This document shows, piece after piece, positions 61,094-64,000 of a stretch of DNA of 64,000 nucleotides. A program made the translations under genes and the position numbers. This DNA is from Mucilaginibacter gotjawali (GTDB lineage Bacteria > Bacteroidota > Bacteroidia > Sphingobacteriales > Sphingobacteriaceae): contig NZ_AP017313.1 in the NCBI RefSeq assembly GCF_002355435.1, positions 4,340,001-4,404,000 on the forward strand. Reading direction: 5' to 3'. Below the pieces are notes generated by a model. The model had not been told where the DNA came from, made no database searches, and saw only the letters and a program-made list of their open reading frames with translations. How positions within the stretch are numbered: position 1 is the first letter of the stretch; each line of letters starts with the position of its first letter.

Positions 61094-61153
61094 ACCCGGT
61101 GAAATCACTAAAAAAATAAACGGTGAGATCACAAAATAAACAATCGGTGAATC
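61094..61153 (-). repeat. array of three GATTTCACCGATT-like units in reverse orientation
   Basis: On the plus strand the units are ACCCGGTGAAATC (61094), AAACGGTGAGATC (61118) and AATCGGTGAATC (61142); steps are 24 and 24 bases. These are imperfect reverse complements of the units at 57376-57478. The array fills the gap between ftsK and lolA and ends 14 bases before the lolA ATG. Confidence 0.8.
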
Positions 61154-61167
61154 ACCAAAAAAAACAA

Positions 61168-61842
61168 ATGAAAAAGCTAATTCTATTACCCCTCCTTTTA
61201 CTGATAAGTTCCTACACATTCGCCCAAAAAGATGCCGCAGCAAAAGCAATACTTAATAAAGTGAGCGAAAAATACCGCCTTTATGATGTAGTGAAAACAG
61301 ATTTTGATTTTACCCTGGATAACCAGCAGGCGAAGATAAAAGAAACCCGTAACGGCACTTTGATAGCCCGATCAAAAGCCAATAAGTTTAAGGTAACTAT
61401 TTACAGCGCCGGGCCATCGTCAAAGGCTGATGTAGAACAGGAAGTGATCAGCGATGGTAAAACCCAATGGACCTATCTTAAAAAAGATAATGAAGTGCAG
61501 GTAAATAATGTTGACAATAGCGGCAGCGGCATCAACCCTGCCCAAATATTCACTATTTACGAAAAAGGCTATAAATATATTTACAATGGCGAAGTAAAGA
61601 TAGCCGGAAAAACCTACCAGGAAATTGACCTGACCCCCGAAGAGGATAAACAGTTTTTTAAAGTGCGTTTAGAAATAGATAAAGTTAAAAAACAGATCTA
61701 CAGCGCCCTGATCTTCGACAAAAACGGCAACCGGTATACTTATACCATACGCGGTTTTGTACCCAACATCCAGGTACCGGATAATACTTTCTCTTTCGAT
61801 CCTAAAGCGCATAAAGGGGTTGAAGTGGTTGATTTACGGTAA
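61168..61842 (+). CDS. lolA: LolA-like outer-membrane lipoprotein carrier protein
   Basis: From the ATG at 61168 the protein has 224 residues with a signal peptide (KKLILLPLLLLISSYTFAQ). An ATG at 61123 is in frame but encodes 15 polar residues before the signal and lies within the repeat array. The mature part is an open beta-barrel of the LolA type: DVVKTDFDFTLDNQQAKIKETRNGTLIARS, DGKTQWTYLKKDNEVQVNNVD, and the end TYTIRGFVPNIQVPDNTFSFDP. It should carry lipoproteins across the periplasm. The ftsK-lolA order is common in bacteria, which supports the call. Confidence 0.88.
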   Translation: MKKLILLPLLLLISSYTFAQKDAAAKAILNKVSEKYRLYDVVKTDFDFTLDNQQAKIKETRNGTLIARSKANKFKVTIYSAGPSSKADVEQEVISDGKTQWTYLKKDNEVQVNNVDNSGSGINPAQIFTIYEKGYKYIYNGEVKIAGKTYQEIDLTPEEDKQFFKVRLEIDKVKKQIYSALIFDKNGNRYTYTIRGFVPNIQVPDNTFSFDPKAHKGVEVVDLR

Positions 61843-61859
61843 ACTCCTGATTGTTTGTG

Positions 61860-62339
61860 CTATAGCGAGGGCATGTTTTTGTACTGGTGTTTGTCTGACA
61901 GACTGGATTCCGCGTAATCCAGCACTTTTTCCCTTTTGAGTTTATCCAGTTTACTTTTTAGCGGGATGTAATCAACAGACGCAGGTACTGCTATTGTAAA
62001 GTATCTGTCGTTAAGTTTTTCCGCAACACAGCCATCCGCTTTAAAAGTGACCAAAATTTCATCCATGTCTGGTTCAATATTTAATAATATACCCTGGATA
62101 GTTGAATTACCTGAATGCTGAACGGTTTTACGACAGACCAACATTCCTTCGCTTTGTTTAAATTCTGCCCAAACCACATCATCCAAAGCCAGTTTTGGCA
62201 CATAAAAAGGAAGGTTTTTTAGTTTATAATAGCCGTACTCTTCGTTCACAACTTCCGCCAGCAAGGTTTCGGTGGCATAGTCATCGAGTATATCGCTGAA
62301 AAAGTTAAAAAGTATTTTAACTGAACTGCTGTCGGGCAT
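61860..62339 (-). CDS. DUF4265-like protein
   Basis: This 159-residue protein has no signal peptide. Features seen: ETLLAEVVNEEYGYYKLKNLPFYVPKLALDDVVWAEF (about 24-60), a pattern of the DUF4265 family (a sentence-like ETLWAE...LDNIPFF...DVV layout), then VCRKTVQHSGNSTIQGIL, and a basic C-terminus. The function is unknown. It converges on lolA with 17 bases between the stops. Confidence 0.65.
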   Translation of the reverse strand: MPDSSSVKILFNFFSDILDDYATETLLAEVVNEEYGYYKLKNLPFYVPKLALDDVVWAEFKQSEGMLVCRKTVQHSGNSTIQGILLNIEPDMDEILVTFKADGCVAEKLNDRYFTIAVPASVDYIPLKSKLDKLKREKVLDYAESSLSDKHQYKNMPSL

Positions 62340-62368
62340 CGTTTACTATTCTATTTTTATTTTTGTCG

Positions 62369-62581
62369 GAACTTGAATTTATAGAATTGAAGAATTACCA
62401 AAATTTTCAATTAAATATTTGTACCGAGGTGCGATTTGGCTGTGGATGTGAGCAGACGTAAGTGTTAACACACCATTCCATCCCTCTCCTTCTGATAACT
62501 GGCTTTAAATTCCACTTTGTTTTATTTTTACTCGCAGATACGTTAATTCTATAAATTCTTTAATTCCATAAATTCGAGTTC
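62369..62581. repeat. pair of inverted 28-base repeats in the gap before the DUF4265-like gene
   Basis: The left unit (62369-62396, GAACTTGAATTTATAGAATT and on) and the right unit (62554-62581) are reverse complements at all but a few positions. They bracket about 155 bases without a gene. Partial copies of the AATTCTATAAATT word lie just before the right unit. This looks like a miniature inverted-repeat element or a relic of one. Confidence 0.5.
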
Positions 62582-62588
62582 AGACAGC

Positions 62589-63653
62589 TTATTCCGTATT
62601 CCCAACCTTTATCCTTCGCTCCATAACTTCCCGCCAGGTGGTTAAAATAAAGCCGTTATCTGTTAAAAATTTCCGCAGGCGCGGGTCGAGCATGGCCAGC
62701 AGGTCGCCTTTGCGTTTATTGCCCGTATCGGATATGTATTTAAAATTGGCCGATGGCATGGTGCAATGCATAATCACCATGGTTAAACCAGGGCTCAGCC
62801 TGCCGATGCTTTCGATATAATGATCGGTGTACCATTTTTGAATTTCTGCATCTGTTTTATGATCAACATCGGGCATATTCCAGTCGTAGCTGGAATTGTG
62901 CAGGTCGTCCAAAACAGGTAAGCCGTTTTTCCACAGGTACTCCCCTATTGTTTTTGCTTTGTCTAAGGCAGCAGGTTCGGCAATTTTCATTCCTTCGGTG
63001 TATTTGCCTTGTTTCTTTAGCTCAGCAATGGTGGCCGCTTTAGCCTCATAGCGGTAAAAAAGGTCATTGCCACCGGGAAACATCACCGGGATCTGTTTTT
63101 CAATCCCCAGCAGCAGATATTTTTGCATATAGGATTCTTTGGCAAAAAGCGTCCCCATGTGCGAATCCAGGTGCGTGGGTTTAAATCCCATGGTTAATGC
63201 CCTGTCGAGCTGTGCACGCATTTCTTTATCCACCTCATCAGCTGACGCGTTAAAGTAAACACCTTCGACAGAAGAATACAAACTACCCTGTTTATCCACC
63301 AAACCCGGCACTGCTGCTTTTCCGGCCAGGGGCCCCCACCTGTAATTATTCCATTCGGATGTTAAGGTTAAATGCAGGCCGGCATCAAATCCGGGGTGTT
63401 CTTTGATATACTTTACAATCTCCGGCACAAACGGGCAGGGCATCATCACGCTGGTTGAAGTGGATACCCCCTCGGAGATGGCTTTTTCAACCCCTTCATC
63501 CGACTCATGCGACATGCCCGCATCATCCACATGCAGGATCAGCACCCTGGCCCCCTTGGGCCAGCCCAATTTTTCGGCATAGGTTTTTGTTTCCTGCGCG
63601 GATACGGCCACTGCGGCAATCAGCAGAAACGATAAAAAACTTAACTTTTTCAT
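62589..63653 (-). CDS. secreted YdjC/ChbG-family carbohydrate deacetylase
   Basis: From the ATG at 63653 this is a 354-residue protein with a signal peptide (MKKLSFLSFLLIAAVAVSAQ); the longer frame to 63833 runs through a repeat and is not preferred. Metal-site residues of the ChbG/HpnK fold are seen: ILHVDDAGMS (about 37-46), AGLHLTLTSEW (about 87-97) and THLDSHMGTLF (about 149-159). E. coli ChbG deacetylates chitooligosaccharides. A periplasmic version acting on acetylated sugars fits the GH20 and esterase genes elsewhere in the window. A membrane acetyltransferase-like gene is upstream on the same strand. Confidence 0.85.
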   Translation of the reverse strand: MKKLSFLSFLLIAAVAVSAQETKTYAEKLGWPKGARVLILHVDDAGMSHESDEGVEKAISEGVSTSTSVMMPCPFVPEIVKYIKEHPGFDAGLHLTLTSEWNNYRWGPLAGKAAVPGLVDKQGSLYSSVEGVYFNASADEVDKEMRAQLDRALTMGFKPTHLDSHMGTLFAKESYMQKYLLLGIEKQIPVMFPGGNDLFYRYEAKAATIAELKKQGKYTEGMKIAEPAALDKAKTIGEYLWKNGLPVLDDLHNSSYDWNMPDVDHKTDAEIQKWYTDHYIESIGRLSPGLTMVIMHCTMPSANFKYISDTGNKRKGDLLAMLDPRLRKFLTDNGFILTTWREVMERRIKVGNTE

Positions 63654-63668
63654 ATAAATAAAATATCC

Positions 63669-63757
63669 AGCCCCCTCTAAATCTCCCCCGGTTGGGGGAG
63701 ACTTTAAGAAACTGATCATTAAAAAGCCCTCCCTACCGGGGAGGGTTGGGAGGGGCT
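63669..63757. repeat. GC-rich palindromic dispersed element
   Basis: This element contains the hairpins CTCCCCCGGTTGGGGGAG (about 63692-63709) and CCCTCCCTACCGGGGAGGG (about 63727-63745), and its outer ends AGCCCCCTC and GAGGGGCT nearly pair. It is related in word content to the element at 13141-13260. It separates the acetyltransferase-like gene from the deacetylase gene. Confidence 0.65.
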
Positions 63758-64000
63758 TACACCCTGATATAAATCTTCCGCTTATCCAATATCTTACCAA
63801 ATAACCAGCACACCAGCATGTAGTAAATAGCAAATAATAGTGAGCCTATAGCGCCGGGCGCTATTACCTGGAACACCTTTACGCTCATGATCTCGTTAAA
63901 ATTCATTTTATTGATATAAAACCAGCCAACTACAAACCCAAAGAAATCGCCAAAAATATAAATAGCCAGCGGGTTTTTACCGAAGGTGGTGAAAAAGGAC
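63757..64000 (-). CDS. membrane acetyltransferase-like protein (DUF5009/HGSNAT type), C-terminal end only
   Basis: The minus-strand frame is open from the window edge to the TAA at 63757 and gives the last 80 residues of a protein. It reads TFGKNPLAIYIFGDFFGFVVGWFYINK and ends in GSLLFAIYYMLVCWLFGKILDKRKIYIRV, that is, two or three membrane helices and a basic tail. The phrase FGKNPLAIYI is typical of the heparan-alpha-glucosaminide N-acetyltransferase/DUF5009 group. The start lies outside the window. A link to amino-sugar metabolism with the adjacent deacetylase is inference. Confidence 0.65.
   Translation of the reverse strand, partial: SFFTTFGKNPLAIYIFGDFFGFVVGWFYINKMNFNEIMSVKVFQVIAPGAIGSLLFAIYYMLVCWLFGKILDKRKIYIRV

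Overview
This window looks like chromosome from a Bacteroidota bacterium of the Sphingobacteriaceae, most like Mucilaginibacter. The grounds are a short primary sigma factor without region 1.1, promoters with the Bacteroidota -7 box TAnnTTTG (clearest before rpoD and ftsK), almost no Shine-Dalgarno sequences, many secreted glycosidases and esterases, and many dispersed palindromic repeats between genes. No rRNA, tRNA, CRISPR or prophage genes were seen. Genus placement is inference from gene content.

Region 1 (1-16842) is a fatty-acid uptake and beta-oxidation block. On the minus strand, a FadL-type outer-membrane porin is followed by an SGNH esterase lipoprotein that runs off the left edge. 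An AraC-family regulator follows on the plus strand. Then comes a long plus-strand operon: fadE, etfB, etfA, a hot-dog thioesterase, an acyl-CoA-binding protein, a DUF2147 protein, fadN, fadA, fadD, a Delta3,Delta2-enoyl-CoA isomerase and a 2,4-dienoyl-CoA reductase. The same 24-base core sits upstream of both fadL and fadE, in the same orientation relative to each gene and 33-34 bases from a matching -7-like box. The AraC gene lies between the two copies, so a local regulon is strongly suggested. fadN carries an apparent one-base frameshift at an A AAA AAG TAG sequence.

Region 2 (16901-32323) has a small DUF3606 gene and then an exopolysaccharide locus: SLBB export protein, Wzz-like protein, flippase, three left-handed beta-helix acyltransferases, a methyltransferase, a nucleotide-sugar epimerase, three glycosyltransferases, a Wzy-like polymerase, and an initiating sugar-phosphate transferase behind its own AT-rich leader. 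The middle genes are visibly more AT-rich than their surroundings, as is usual for exchanged surface-glycan loci.

Region 3 (32774-49668) holds rpoD, a minus-strand glycan-degrading operon (GH20 hexosaminidase, GH29 fucosidase, SGNH hydrolase), XdhC, a GNAT enzyme, an RRM protein, two serine hydrolases, an amylosucrase next to an SLC45-like sugar transporter, an SDR, an acyl-CoA desaturase and an unknown protein.

Region 4 (50231-55850) has a cold-shock protein and an ECF sigma factor with a C-terminal TPR-like region. The sigma gene is separated from its usual partner, a DGPF/YCII protein, by an IS1182-family insertion sequence. That insertion sequence lies between two inverted copies of a dispersed repeat. 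An ArsB-like transporter follows.

Region 5 (56188-64000) holds a small outer-membrane barrel, an ankyrin protein, FtsK, LolA, a DUF4265-like protein, a YdjC/ChbG-type deacetylase and the end of a membrane acetyltransferase-like gene. Two arrays of a GATTWCACCGATT repeat, in opposite orientations, bracket the ankyrin-ftsK segment.
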